A stretch of 9,163 nucleotides of DNA from Rhodobacterales bacterium 34-62-10 (GCA_002282555.1 NCJR01000061.1:1-9163); one strand, 5' to 3'. Counted from the first letter of the stretch, positions 1-7,102 are shown. Numbers and translations: made by a program. The notes: a model not told the origin generated them from the letters alone.

Positions 1-261
1 ATCAGCGCCGATGGGCAGGCGACGCCCTATCCTGACAGGGCTTTTGCCGCCGCGCCGCTGGCGTGGCATGAGGTGGCTGGGCGGGAGGTGCCGATAGGAT
101 GGCAGGTGCGCCTTCCCGACCGGGGCGTGGATGTGACCGTGACGGCACTGAACCCCGATGCCTGGATGGCGACCTCGGTGCCCTATTGGGAGGGGCCGGT
201 GACAATCAGCGGCAGCCATGGCGGCGTGGGCTATCTGGAGATGACGGGCTATGACGACTGA
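1..261 (+). CDS. Lipocalin-like domain protein (AttH/CrtC type), 3' end only
   Basis: The reading frame is open from the first base and ends in TGA, giving the last 86 residues of a protein whose start lies outside the window. The C-terminus contains a Tyr-Trp-Glu-Gly-Pro-Val segment followed by a Gly-rich stretch and Gly-Tyr-Leu-Glu-Met-Thr-Gly-Tyr. This is the closing signature of the lipocalin-like fold shared by AttH and carotenoid 1,2-hydratase (CrtC) relatives. Family knowledge: AttH-type proteins are usually encoded next to an FtsX-like ABC permease and its ATPase, so those may lie upstream; this cannot be seen here. True carotenoid hydratase activity is not implied by this fragment. 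The last 11 bases overlap the start of the next gene, which suggests translational coupling. The family call is fairly secure; substrate and exact role are unknown. Confidence 0.75.
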   Translation: MSADGQATPYPDRAFAAAPLAWHEVAGREVPIGWQVRLPDRGVDVTVTALNPDAWMATSVPYWEGPVTISGSHGGVGYLEMTGYDD

Positions 262-820
262 TCCCCACCCCTGGGCTGCCACGCTGGAGGGTTTGCGCGA
301 ACAGGTCTGGCTGCGGCTGGTGCGCGGGGTGGCCGACCGCCGCGCGGCCGCGCGTCATCCGACCTTTGCCACTGTCTCGCCCGCAGGCTGGCCCGAGGCG
401 CGCACGGTCGTTTTGCGCGGGGCCGATCCTGCCGCCGCAATGCTGGAGGTGCATACCGATCTGCATTCGGCCAAGGTCGCGGCACTGCGCGCGACGCCCC
501 GCGCGGCGCTTCATGTGTGGGAAGCATCGGCCCATCTGCAAATCCGCCTGATGACCGAGGTGACGATCCTGACCGGCGCGGCTGTGGCCGAGGCATGGGC
601 AAGGGTGCCTGATCCGTCGCGGCAAAGCTATGGCACAAGGCCCGCGCCCGGCACGCCGATTGCTGCGGCGCTGGAGTATGACAAGCCCGCTGATCCCGCC
701 AGTTTCACCGTGCTGCGTTGCGCGGTGCAGGCGATGGACATCGTGCATCTGGGGCCGCAGCACCGGCGCGCGCGGTTTGATCGCGCGGATGGCTGGGCCG
801 GGCAATGGCTGGCGCCATGA
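251..820 (+). CDS. Pyridoxamine 5'-phosphate oxidase-like FMN-binding split-barrel protein
   Basis: This 189-residue protein begins at an ATG inside the 3' end of the lipocalin-like gene (11-base overlap). Residues about 35-110 look like the flavin split barrel. They include an Arg-Thr-Val-Val-Leu-Arg strand at 51-56, resembling the FMN-phosphate-contacting strand of PNPOx-type proteins, then His-Thr-Asp near 68-70, a Lys at 75, and a Gln-Ile-Arg-Leu strand near 97-100. A Trp-rich Arg/Trp tail closes the protein (about 172-187). It is somewhat shorter than canonical PdxH and lacks the recognisable PdxH C-terminal dimerisation region, so it fits the general pyridoxamine-oxidase-related (Alr4036-like) family better than a committed vitamin B6 biosynthesis enzyme. 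Binding of FMN is inferred; the substrate is unknown. No hydrophobic signal or membrane segment is evident, so it is probably cytoplasmic. Confidence 0.8.
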   Translation: MTTDPHPWAATLEGLREQVWLRLVRGVADRRAAARHPTFATVSPAGWPEARTVVLRGADPAAAMLEVHTDLHSAKVAALRATPRAALHVWEASAHLQIRLMTEVTILTGAAVAEAWARVPDPSRQSYGTRPAPGTPIAAALEYDKPADPASFTVLRCAVQAMDIVHLGPQHRRARFDRADGWAGQWLAP

Positions 821-916
821 GGGGGGGGATGAACCCCGGCGATTTTCCCCGCTGATCCTTCCCGGCCACTTGGCGCGGGGCGGCGCAGCGACTATCACGG
901 CGGTTCCGAACCATCG

Positions 917-921
917 AAGGA
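917..921 (+). promoter_or_regulatory. Ribosome binding site that fixes the tex GTG start
   Basis: AAGGA lies 8 bases before a GTG at 930. The same frame is open far upstream with possible ATG starts, but only the GTG is preceded by this spacing and only from here does the protein match Tex from its first residues. Confidence 0.7.
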
Positions 922-929
922 TCTTGCCA

Positions 930-3269
930 GTGACCGACATCGCCGACCGCATCGCCCGCAGCATCGCCACTGAAATCAGCGCCAATCCCGCGCAGGTGGC
1001 GGCTGCCGTGACCCTGCTGGACGGGGGCGCGACCGTGCCCTTCATCGCGCGCTACCGCAAGGAGGTGACGGGGGGCCTGGACGACACGCAGCTGCGCAAT
1101 CTGGCAGACCGGCTGTCATACCTGCGCGAGCTTGAGGCGCGCCGGGCGGTCATTCTGGGGTCGATCAAGGACCAGGGCAAGCTGACCGATGCGCTGGCCC
1201 GCTCCATCGCCGGGGCCGAGACCAAGGCCGCGCTGGAAGACATCTACCTGCCCTACAAGCCCAAGCGGCGCACCAAGGCGATGATCGCGCGGGAAAACGG
1301 GCTGGAGCCGCTGTTGCAGGCGATTCTGGCGGATCGCAGGACCGCGCCCGAGACGCTGGCACAGGGGTATCTGTCCGAGGCCGTGCCCGGTGTGAAAGAG
1401 GCGCTGGAGGGTGCGCGCGACATTCTGGCCGAGGGGTTGAGCGAGAACGCGACCCTTTTGGGCCGCCTGCGCGATTTCATGCGCGCCGAGGCGCTGATCA
1501 CCGCCAAGGTCGTGCCCGGCAAGGAAGAGGCTGGGGCCAAATTCTCGGATTACTTCGATCACCGCGAGGGCTGGGGCAAGATCCCCTCGCACCGGGCGCT
1601 GGCGATCCTGCGCGCCGCCAAGGAGGAGGTGGTGACAGTGGACATCGCCCCCGATCCCGAGACGGGCGCGCCACGGGCGGTGAACATGGTGGCGGGTGCC
1701 ATCGGCATCACCGGAGACGGGCCGGGCGATGACTGGCTGCGCAAGGCGGCCGGCTGGACATGGCGCGTCAAGCTGAGCCTGTCGATGTATGTCGATCTGA
1801 TGGGCGAATTGCGCGGGCGCGCGCATGACGAGGCGATTGCGGTCTTTGCCCGCAACCTCAAGGACTTGCTGCTGGCCGCACCTGCCGGACCGCGGGCCAC
1901 GCTGGGGCTTGATCCCGGCATCCGCACCGGGGTGAAGGCGGCTGTGGTCGATGCGACGGGCAAGGTGCTTGAGACAGTGACGATTTACCCGTTCCAGCCG
2001 AAGAATGATTTGCGCGGGGCGCAGGCCGCGATCATCGGTCTGATCCGCAAACATGGGATCGAACTGGTCGCCATCGGCAACGGCACTGCCAGTCGGGAAA
2101 CCGAACGGCTGGTGGCCGAGACCTTGAAGGCCCTGCCTGCGGGCGACACACGGCCTGTCAGCGTGATCGTGTCCGAGGCGGGGGCCTCGGTCTATTCGGC
2201 GTCGGAACTGGCGGCGAAGGAGTTTCCCGATCTGGACGTATCTTTGCGCGGGGCGGTGTCCATCGCGCGGCGATTGCAGGACCCGCTGGCGGAACTGGTC
2301 AAGATCACGCCGCAGTCGATCGGGGTGGGCCAGTATCAGCATGACGTGGATCAGCGCCGCCTGACACAGGCGCTGGATGCGGTGGTGGAAGATGCGGTGA
2401 ACGCGGTCGGGGTGGACCTGAACATGGCCTCGGCGCCCTTGCTGGCGCGGGTGGCGGGTCTGGGCGCGTCACTGGCGCAGGCCATTGTGAGCCATCGTGA
2501 CGCCCAAGGGCCGTTCCCGTCGCGCAAGGCGCTGTTGAAGGTGGCCGGGCTGGGGCCGAAAGCCTTTGAGCAATGCGCAGGCTTTTTGCGGTTGCGCGAC
2601 AGTGTCGAGCCGCTGGACGCCACTTCCGTCCACCCCGAGGCTTATGGCGTGGCGCGGCGGATCGTGCAGGCCTGCGGGCGGGATATCCGCGCGATCATGG
2701 GCCATCCCGAGGCGTTGCGCGGCCTGCGGGCCGAGCAATTCGTGGATGACACTTTTGGTCTGCCCACCGTGCGCGACATTCTGGCGGAACTGGAAAAACC
2801 CGGCCGCGATCCGCGCCCCGGTTTCGTGACCGCGCGTTTCGCCGATGGGGTGGATGATATCAAGGACCTGCGCCCCGGCATGGTTCTGGAAGGCACCGTG
2901 ACCAATGTGGCGGCATTCGGTGCCTTTGTGGATATCGGTGTGCATCAGGACGGGCTGGTCCATGTCAGCCAGTTGGCGGACCGTTTCGTCAAGGACCCGC
3001 ATGAGGTGGTGAAAGCGGGCGATGTGGTCAAGGTGCGCGTGACCGAGGTGGATGTGCCCCGCAAGCGGATAGGTCTGACGATGCGCAAGGATGGTGGAGA
3101 CCCGTCGGGTCAGACAAAGTCAGACAGCGCGGCAGCCCCCAAGACAGAGCGTCGCGGTGGGCCGAAAAACGCCGCGGCGCCGAAGGCAGCCCGGTCTGAG
3201 GCAAAGCCGACAGACACAGGTGGCGCATTGGGGGCCGCCTTGCTGGAGGCGATGCGCAACAAACGGTAA
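930..3269 (+). CDS. tex: Tex-family S1 RNA-binding protein (transcription accessory protein)
   Basis: The GTG start gives 779 residues, close to the usual Tex length of roughly 770-790. Domains in order: the N-terminal helical Tex region with Val-Pro-Phe-Ile-Ala-Arg-Tyr-Arg-Lys-Glu at about 36-45 and the hallmark Glu-Asp-Ile-Tyr-Leu-Pro-Tyr-Lys-Pro-Lys-Arg-Arg-Thr-Lys at about 103-116; a YqgF/RNase H-like domain beginning at Asp-Pro-Gly-Ile-Arg-Thr-Gly (328-334); helix-hairpin-helix segments at about 498-560; and an S1 domain at about 651-718 with the typical Gly-Ala-Phe-Val-Asp-Ile-Gly and Asp-Gly-Leu-Val-His-Val-Ser core. The last 61 residues form a Lys/Ala/Pro/Ser-rich, probably disordered tail. 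Tex proteins bind nucleic acids and act in transcription or RNA metabolism in the cytoplasm; the precise role varies by species. The gene starts 109 bases after the flavin-barrel gene and may share its transcript. Confidence 0.96.
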   Translation: MTDIADRIARSIATEISANPAQVAAAVTLLDGGATVPFIARYRKEVTGGLDDTQLRNLADRLSYLRELEARRAVILGSIKDQGKLTDALARSIAGAETKAALEDIYLPYKPKRRTKAMIARENGLEPLLQAILADRRTAPETLAQGYLSEAVPGVKEALEGARDILAEGLSENATLLGRLRDFMRAEALITAKVVPGKEEAGAKFSDYFDHREGWGKIPSHRALAILRAAKEEVVTVDIAPDPETGAPRAVNMVAGAIGITGDGPGDDWLRKAAGWTWRVKLSLSMYVDLMGELRGRAHDEAIAVFARNLKDLLLAAPAGPRATLGLDPGIRTGVKAAVVDATGKVLETVTIYPFQPKNDLRGAQAAIIGLIRKHGIELVAIGNGTASRETERLVAETLKALPAGDTRPVSVIVSEAGASVYSASELAAKEFPDLDVSLRGAVSIARRLQDPLAELVKITPQSIGVGQYQHDVDQRRLTQALDAVVEDAVNAVGVDLNMASAPLLARVAGLGASLAQAIVSHRDAQGPFPSRKALLKVAGLGPKAFEQCAGFLRLRDSVEPLDATSVHPEAYGVARRIVQACGRDIRAIMGHPEALRGLRAEQFVDDTFGLPTVRDILAELEKPGRDPRPGFVTARFADGVDDIKDLRPGMVLEGTVTNVAAFGAFVDIGVHQDGLVHVSQLADRFVKDPHEVVKAGDVVKVRVTEVDVPRKRIGLTMRKDGGDPSGQTKSDSAAAPKTERRGGPKNAAAPKAARSEAKPTDTGGALGAALLEAMRNKR

Positions 3270-3315
3270 GGCGCGCGCGCCCGCATGTGATTGGCCTTGA
3301 TTGAAGGCATGGTTT

Positions 3316-3338
3316 GCCGCGCCCGGCTTGGGCGGGGC
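3316..3338 (+). terminator. Possible tex terminator hairpin
   Basis: GCC-G-CGCCC pairs with GGGCG-G-GGC around a five-base GGCTT loop, with one G/G mismatch in the stem. It begins 46 bases after the tex stop. A TTTT run follows only at 3357-3360, not directly after the stem, so this is at best a weak intrinsic terminator. Confidence 0.35.
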
Positions 3339-3414
3339 CTGCACTGTGTTTGCGCCTTTTGTGGTGCCGAGTCACCCCATTATACTAAGACTATCTAATG
3401 TTATATCTTTTTCG

Positions 3415-3436
3415 AAATCGCAAAGATTTGCAATTT
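3415..3436. promoter_or_regulatory. 22-bp palindrome, candidate operator of the TRAP operon
   Basis: AAAT-C-GCAAA-GA-TTTGC-A-ATTT is symmetrical over 20 of 22 positions; only the C/A pair and the central GA break it. It sits 45 bases upstream of the TTGACA -35 box in the AT-rich leader. A two-base centre cannot form a full RNA loop, which favours a protein-binding site. The T-run overlapping its right arm leaves open a weak terminator role. The regulator is not in the window. Confidence 0.45.
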
Positions 3437-3480
3437 TTTTACGACTTATCAACATTTTATAAATTATTCCTGCCACTTGT

Positions 3481-3509
3481 TTGACAAAATCCCTCAACTT
3501 CCGTACCTT
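3481..3509 (+). promoter_or_regulatory. Sigma-70-type promoter for the TRAP operon
   Basis: A perfect TTGACA (3481-3486) is followed after exactly 17 bases by TACCTT (3504-3509), which matches TATAAT at three of six positions. Transcription would begin near 3516, giving an untranslated leader of roughly 90 bases before the receptor gene. The AT-rich upstream flank would favour promoter activity. The -10 element is weak, which fits an activator-dependent or stress-regulated promoter, but that is inference. Confidence 0.5.
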
Positions 3510-3607
3510 TGAAGGGCAAATATATTTAGATTGCCGAAACACTCTGCAGTCGAAACCCGATGGCGCAAGCGATGCGATAACGGGCCATCAACTCAAGAGG
3601 GGATGAC

Positions 3608-4624
3608 ATGACCACACTCAAAAGCTTTCTCACCGGGTCTGCCGCGCTGGTCGCGCTGACCGCCAGCATGACCACCGCACAGGCCGATACATGGCGCTAT
3701 GCCTTTGAAGAGGCGCTGGACGAGGTGCAGGGCGTTTTTGCCCAGAAATTCAAGGAAGAGGTCGAGGCGAACTCGGACCACGAGGTCCAGTTGTTCCCCT
3801 ATGGCACCTTGGGTGAATCCGCCGATATCATGGAGCAGGCGCAGGCCGGTATCTTGCAATTCGTGGATCAGAGCCCCGGCTTTACCGGCTCATTGATCCC
3901 CGAGGCGCAGGTGTTCTTCGTGCCCTATCTGCTGCCGCAGGATGAGGCGGAATTGTTCGACTTCTTCCGCACATCCAAAGCGATCAACGAGATGTTCCCG
4001 GACCTTTACGCCGAACAAGGCTTGGAACTGCTGACCATGTTCCCCGAGGGCGAGGTGGTCATCACCACCAAGGAACCCGTGACAAGCCCTGCCGATCTGA
4101 ACGAGGTCAAGGTGCGGGTGATGACGAACCCGCTGCTGGTGGAAAGCTACCGTGCCTTTGGTGCGACGCCGACGCCGCTGCCGTGGGGCGAGGTGTATGG
4201 CGGTCTGCAGACGAATATCATTCAAGGGCAAGAGAACCCGATGTTCTTTGTGGAATCCACCAAGATGTATGAGGTGACGGATCACATCACCTTTACAGGC
4301 CACAACAATTTCACCACGGCGGTGATGGCGAACCAGGATTTCTTCGACGGGTTGTCCGCGGAAGACCAGCAGATGGTGCAGGACGCCATCGACGTGGCGT
4401 TCGACCATATCCTTGAGTATCAGAAGGGTCTGACACAGACGTCACTCGACAAGATCCTTGAGGCCAAGCCCGAGATGACGGTGACGCGCCTGACAGACGA
4501 GCAGCGCGCGCCATTCCAGGAGGCGGCCGCGTCGGTCGAGGCCGCGTTCATCGAGATGACGGGCGAGAGCGGTCAGGAGATCCTTGATCAGATGAAGGCC
4601 GATCTTGAGGCCGTGGCGGATTGA
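3608..4624 (+). CDS. uehA: TRAP transporter periplasmic binding protein, ectoine/5-hydroxyectoine type (UehA/TeaA-like)
   Basis: The 338-residue protein is preceded by AGAGGGGA (3596-3603). Residues 1-26 form a signal peptide ending Ala-Gln-Ala, so it acts in the periplasm, capturing solute for the membrane subunits. It is a DctP-family receptor: the conserved TRAP arginine is R170 and the Gly-Gln-Glu-Asn-Pro segment ends at N210-P211. Throughout its length it resembles, from memory, TeaA of Halomonas and UehA of Ruegeria (Silicibacter), for example Pro-Gly-Phe-Thr-Gly-Ser near 90 and Pro-Leu-Pro-Trp-Gly-Glu-Val-Tyr-Gly-Gly at 190-199. Candidate ligand contacts are E35, F92, R170, W193, N210 and F235 (mature 9, 66, 144, 167, 184 and 209). 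A Gln (206) precedes Gly-Gln-Glu-Asn, where many DctP proteins have Asp. Membership of the TRAP family is certain; ectoine as ligand is likely but untested, and a carboxylate is the alternative. Confidence 0.88.
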   Translation: MTTLKSFLTGSAALVALTASMTTAQADTWRYAFEEALDEVQGVFAQKFKEEVEANSDHEVQLFPYGTLGESADIMEQAQAGILQFVDQSPGFTGSLIPEAQVFFVPYLLPQDEAELFDFFRTSKAINEMFPDLYAEQGLELLTMFPEGEVVITTKEPVTSPADLNEVKVRVMTNPLLVESYRAFGATPTPLPWGEVYGGLQTNIIQGQENPMFFVESTKMYEVTDHITFTGHNNFTTAVMANQDFFDGLSAEDQQMVQDAIDVAFDHILEYQKGLTQTSLDKILEAKPEMTVTRLTDEQRAPFQEAAASVEAAFIEMTGESGQEILDQMKADLEAVAD

Positions 4625-4642
4625 TCACCATTCCAAAGAAGG

Positions 4643-4671
4643 GGCGTCCCGACCATGCGGGTCGGGACGCC
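4643..4671 (+). promoter_or_regulatory. Strong intercistronic hairpin between receptor and permease genes
   Basis: GGCGTCCCGACC and GGTCGGGACGCC form a perfect 12-bp GC-rich stem around a five-base ATGCG loop, starting 18 bases after the receptor stop codon. No T-run follows directly; the nearest is TTTT at about 4684-4687. It could protect the 3' end of the receptor mRNA or partly terminate transcription, so that the periplasmic receptor is made in excess over the membrane subunits. This arrangement is known in binding-protein-dependent operons; its effect here is inferred. Confidence 0.75.
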
Positions 4672-4733
4672 GCCTGCCCGGATCTTTTCCTGTGCGAGGC
4701 CGGAGCGGACATCCAAGACAGGAGTGATCGCCC

Positions 4734-5360
4734 GTGAGCGACACGCAACCTTCGCAGCTGCAAAGCCAGACTGACACGACCGGGACCGATGACGCCCCGC
4801 TGGGTGCCTATGTCAGCACCCTGCCCGGCCCGATGGGTTGGATCGATAACGCGATTGCGCGGCTTGAGGCGGTGCTTCTGGCGACAGGCGTTCTGCTGCT
4901 GGCCGCGAACACCATCGCCAATGTCATCGGGCGGTTCGTGTTCCAGAACTCGATCTTCTTTTCGGAAGAGTTGAACCGCATCCTGATCATCATGATCACC
5001 TTTGCAGGGATTTCCTATGCCGCGCGGCATGGGCGGCATATCCGCATGTCGGCGCTGTTCGATGCTTTGCCGCCGCGTCCGCGCAAGGCGTTGATGGTGG
5101 TGATCAGCCTTGTCTCGGGCCTGATCATGCTGGGGCTGGCGTGGTATGCGCTGCATTACATCCAGACGCAGGCGGGGCGCGGGCGTGTGCTGCCGTCCTT
5201 GCAGATCCCGGTCTGGTGGACGCTGGTCTGGGTGCCAGTGGGGTTTTTCATGACGGGCGCGCAATACCTGCTGACCGCGATCAAGAACCTTCTGGAGAAG
5301 GATATCTACCTCTCGACCGGGGTGCTTGAGGGGTATGACAACGGCGAAGAGGAGGTCTGA
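4734..5360 (+). CDS. uehB: TRAP transporter small permease subunit (DctQ family)
   Basis: This 208-residue protein starts at a GTG preceded by AGGAG (4720-4724, nine-base spacing). About 38 hydrophilic N-terminal residues precede four hydrophobic segments at about 43-66, 82-97, 118-141 and 160-183. Between the first two lies Ser-Glu-Glu-Leu-Asn-Arg (77-82), and after the second comes Ala-Arg-His-Gly-Arg-His-Ile-Arg-Met (97-105); both are DctQ-family signatures. The subunit sits in the inner membrane and, in characterised TRAP systems, associates with the large permease to form the Na+-driven translocator fed by the periplasmic receptor. The stop codon is three bases from the next start, so coupling is likely. 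The hydrophilic N-terminal tail is longer than in many DctQ proteins. The C-terminus is acidic (Glu-Glu-Glu-Val). Family assignment is firm; substrate follows from the receptor. Confidence 0.92.
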   Translation: MSDTQPSQLQSQTDTTGTDDAPLGAYVSTLPGPMGWIDNAIARLEAVLLATGVLLLAANTIANVIGRFVFQNSIFFSEELNRILIIMITFAGISYAARHGRHIRMSALFDALPPRPRKALMVVISLVSGLIMLGLAWYALHYIQTQAGRGRVLPSLQIPVWWTLVWVPVGFFMTGAQYLLTAIKNLLEKDIYLSTGVLEGYDNGEEEV

Positions 5361-5363
5361 GCC

Positions 5364-6650
5364 ATGGGTTGGACATTGCTGTCGATCATGGTGGTCCTGC
5401 TGCTGTTGGGCTTTCCGATGATGATCCCGCTGATCGCGGGGGCTGGCGTGGGGTTTTACGTCATGTTCGGTGGCCTGGACCAGATGGAGACGATGATCCA
5501 GCAGATGATGGCGGGGATCCGGCCAGCCTCGTTGATCGCGGTGCCGATGTTCATCTTTGCCGCCGACATCATGACGCGCGGACAATCGGCCGGGCGGCTG
5601 ATTGATCTTGTCATGAGTTTTGTCGGGCATCTGCGCGGCGGACTTGCGGTGGCCACGGCATCGGCCTGCACGATGTTCGGCGCGGTATCGGGATCGACAC
5701 AAGCGACCGTGGTCGCTATCGGATCACCCCTGCGGCCACGGATGCTGAAGGCAGGCTACAAGGACAGTTTCATTCTGGCGCTGATCATCAACGCGTCGGA
5801 CATTGCATTCCTGATCCCGCCATCCATCGGGATGATCATTTACGGCGTGGTGTCCAACACCTCGATCGCCGAATTGTTCATCGCGGGGATCGGGCCGGGG
5901 CTGCTGATTTTGGTGCTGTTCTCGATCTATTCATGGATTTACGCGGTGCGCCACAACGTGCCGACCGAGGAGCGCGCGACCTGGGGCGAGCGGGCGCGGT
6001 CCTTGCAGGCGGCCCTCTGGCCGCTGGGATTTCCCGCGATCATCATCGGGGGCATCTATGGCGGTGTGTTTTCACCGACCGAGGCGGCGGCTGTCTGTGT
6101 GCTTTACGCCATTATTCTGGAAATGGTCATCTTTCGCGAGATGTCCTTTGCCGATCTTTACGAGACAGCCAAATCCACGGGGCTGATCACGGCGGTGGTA
6201 TTCATCCTTGTGGCGGCGGGGGCCGCGTTTTCATGGGTCATCTCCTTCGCACAGATCCCGCAGGCGATCCTGTCGGGTATCGGCATCGACGAGATGGGGC
6301 AGATCGGTGTGCTGATCGTCATTTCCATCGCCTTTTTCATCGGCTGCATGTTCGTGGACCCGATTGTCGTGATCCTTGTGCTGGTGCCCATCTTTGCGCC
6401 GGTGGTGGATGCGGTGGGACTTGATCCGGTTCTGGTCGGGACGATCATCACGCTGCAGGTGGCCATCGGATCGGCGACGCCGCCATTTGGCTGCGATATC
6501 TTTACCGCCATTGCCGTGTTCAAGCGGCCATATCTCGAGGTGATCCGTGGCACGCCGCCCTTCATCCTGATCCTTCTCAGCGTGTCGGCGGCCCTGATCA
6601 TGTTCCCGCAGATCGCCCTGTTCCTGCGTGATCTGGCCTTTGCGAAATAA
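5364..6650 (+). CDS. uehC: TRAP transporter large permease subunit (DctM family)
   Basis: This 428-residue protein is almost entirely hydrophobic, with about a dozen predicted membrane segments, the normal size for DctM. Signature segments are present: Phe-Gly-Ala-Val-Ser-Gly-Ser-Thr at 105-112, Ile-Pro-Pro-Ser-Ile-Gly at 151-156, Gly-Gly-Val-Phe-Ser-Pro-Thr-Glu-Ala at 233-241 and Ala-Thr-Pro-Pro-Phe-Gly at 371-376. The first and last resemble the re-entrant Gly/Ser/Thr-rich regions that form the ion and substrate sites in TRAP structures. It is the ion-coupled transport channel in the inner membrane. The start is preceded by GAGGAGG, which lies inside the end of the small permease gene three bases upstream of its stop. 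No frameshift or truncation is seen. Confidence 0.94.
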   Translation: MGWTLLSIMVVLLLLGFPMMIPLIAGAGVGFYVMFGGLDQMETMIQQMMAGIRPASLIAVPMFIFAADIMTRGQSAGRLIDLVMSFVGHLRGGLAVATASACTMFGAVSGSTQATVVAIGSPLRPRMLKAGYKDSFILALIINASDIAFLIPPSIGMIIYGVVSNTSIAELFIAGIGPGLLILVLFSIYSWIYAVRHNVPTEERATWGERARSLQAALWPLGFPAIIIGGIYGGVFSPTEAAAVCVLYAIILEMVIFREMSFADLYETAKSTGLITAVVFILVAAGAAFSWVISFAQIPQAILSGIGIDEMGQIGVLIVISIAFFIGCMFVDPIVVILVLVPIFAPVVDAVGLDPVLVGTIITLQVAIGSATPPFGCDIFTAIAVFKRPYLEVIRGTPPFILILLSVSAALIMFPQIALFLRDLAFAK

Positions 6651-6661
6651 GGAAAGGTGGC

Positions 6662-7102
6662 ATGTACAAGCGTATCCTGATCCCATTCGACGGTTCAAAC
6701 GGCGCGGAAATGGCGCTGCGCCATGGGAGCGCGCTTGCCAAGCTGTGCGGTGCAGAGGTTCAGATTCTGACCGTCTACCGCCATCACGCGATGATCGAGG
6801 CATCGCTGTCGATGGTGCGCCCAAAGGCCAAGCAGACCAATCCCGACGAGGCGATGAAGGAACATGCCAAGGAGGTGGCGAGCCATGCCAAACAGATCGC
6901 ACTGGCCGAGGGGCTGGTATCGGTCCGCGCCTTCACCCGTGCCGGACAGCCTGCCCGGACTATCGTCAGCTTCGCCAAAGAACATGAGGCCGATCTGATT
7001 GTCATCGGTGCGCGTGGTCTTGGTTCCGTAGAGACGTTTCTGCTGGGGTCGGTGTCGCACAAGGTCACGGGCCTGTCGAAACTGCCGGTTCTGGTCGTCT
7101 GA
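6662..7102 (+). CDS. UspA-family universal stress protein, TeaD-like
   Basis: This 146-residue single-domain Usp protein starts 11 bases after the large permease stop, behind AAGGAAAGG, and is clearly part of the operon. The ATP-binding pattern G-x2-G-x9-G-S is complete: G116, G119, G129 and S130. The N-terminal strand has Pro-Phe-Asp-Gly-Ser (8-12), whose Asp normally contacts adenine nucleotide. The final strand Leu-Pro-Val-Leu-Val-Val is typical. Family knowledge: in Halomonas elongata the Usp protein TeaD, encoded directly after teaABC, binds ATP and modulates ectoine uptake; a usp gene also follows uehABC in some Rhodobacteraceae. By position and motif this gene is the equivalent. That it regulates this transporter is inference; a general stress role is the alternative. 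Confidence 0.92.
   Translation: MYKRILIPFDGSNGAEMALRHGSALAKLCGAEVQILTVYRHHAMIEASLSMVRPKAKQTNPDEAMKEHAKEVASHAKQIALAEGLVSVRAFTRAGQPARTIVSFAKEHEADLIVIGARGLGSVETFLLGSVSHKVTGLSKLPVLVV

Larger units (their letters stand above)
3270..3607 (+). other. 338-bp tex-uehA intergenic region with AT-rich promoter segment
   Basis: No open frame here looks coding. The first hundred bases are GC-rich and contain a hairpin (3316-3338). From about 3378 to 3540 the composition switches sharply to A+T, unlike everything else in the window. This part holds a 22-bp imperfect palindrome (3415-3436), a seven-T run (3434-3440) and a TTGACA promoter (3481-3509). An additional TATACT hexamer at 3381-3386 could serve as a second -10 element, but its -35 match (TTGTGG, 3359-3364) is poor. 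The layout reads as tex termination followed by the control region of the TRAP operon. Confidence 0.7.

Noticed and set aside
821..837. Run of eight G followed by ATGAA and CCCC, directly after the flavin-barrel stop codon
   Set aside because: It can form a short GGGG/CCCC hairpin, but the stem is small and no T-run follows directly. As the tract lies after the stop, slippage there would not change any protein, so phase variation is not supported.
1116..2342. Long minus-strand open frame of 408 codons inside tex
   Set aside because: It is antisense to well-conserved Tex coding sequence, and its His/Arg/Gln-rich composition is typical of shadow frames in high-GC genes.
3446..3454. TTATCAACA, resembling a DnaA box
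   Set aside because: It differs from the TTATCCACA consensus at an important position, is single, and lies in AT-rich DNA where such matches arise by chance. No replication genes are nearby.
4548..5702. Long minus-strand open frame of 384 codons across the TRAP genes
   Set aside because: It is antisense to three clearly real genes and is extremely His/Arg/Gln-rich, the usual antisense artefact of hydrophobic high-GC coding sequence.
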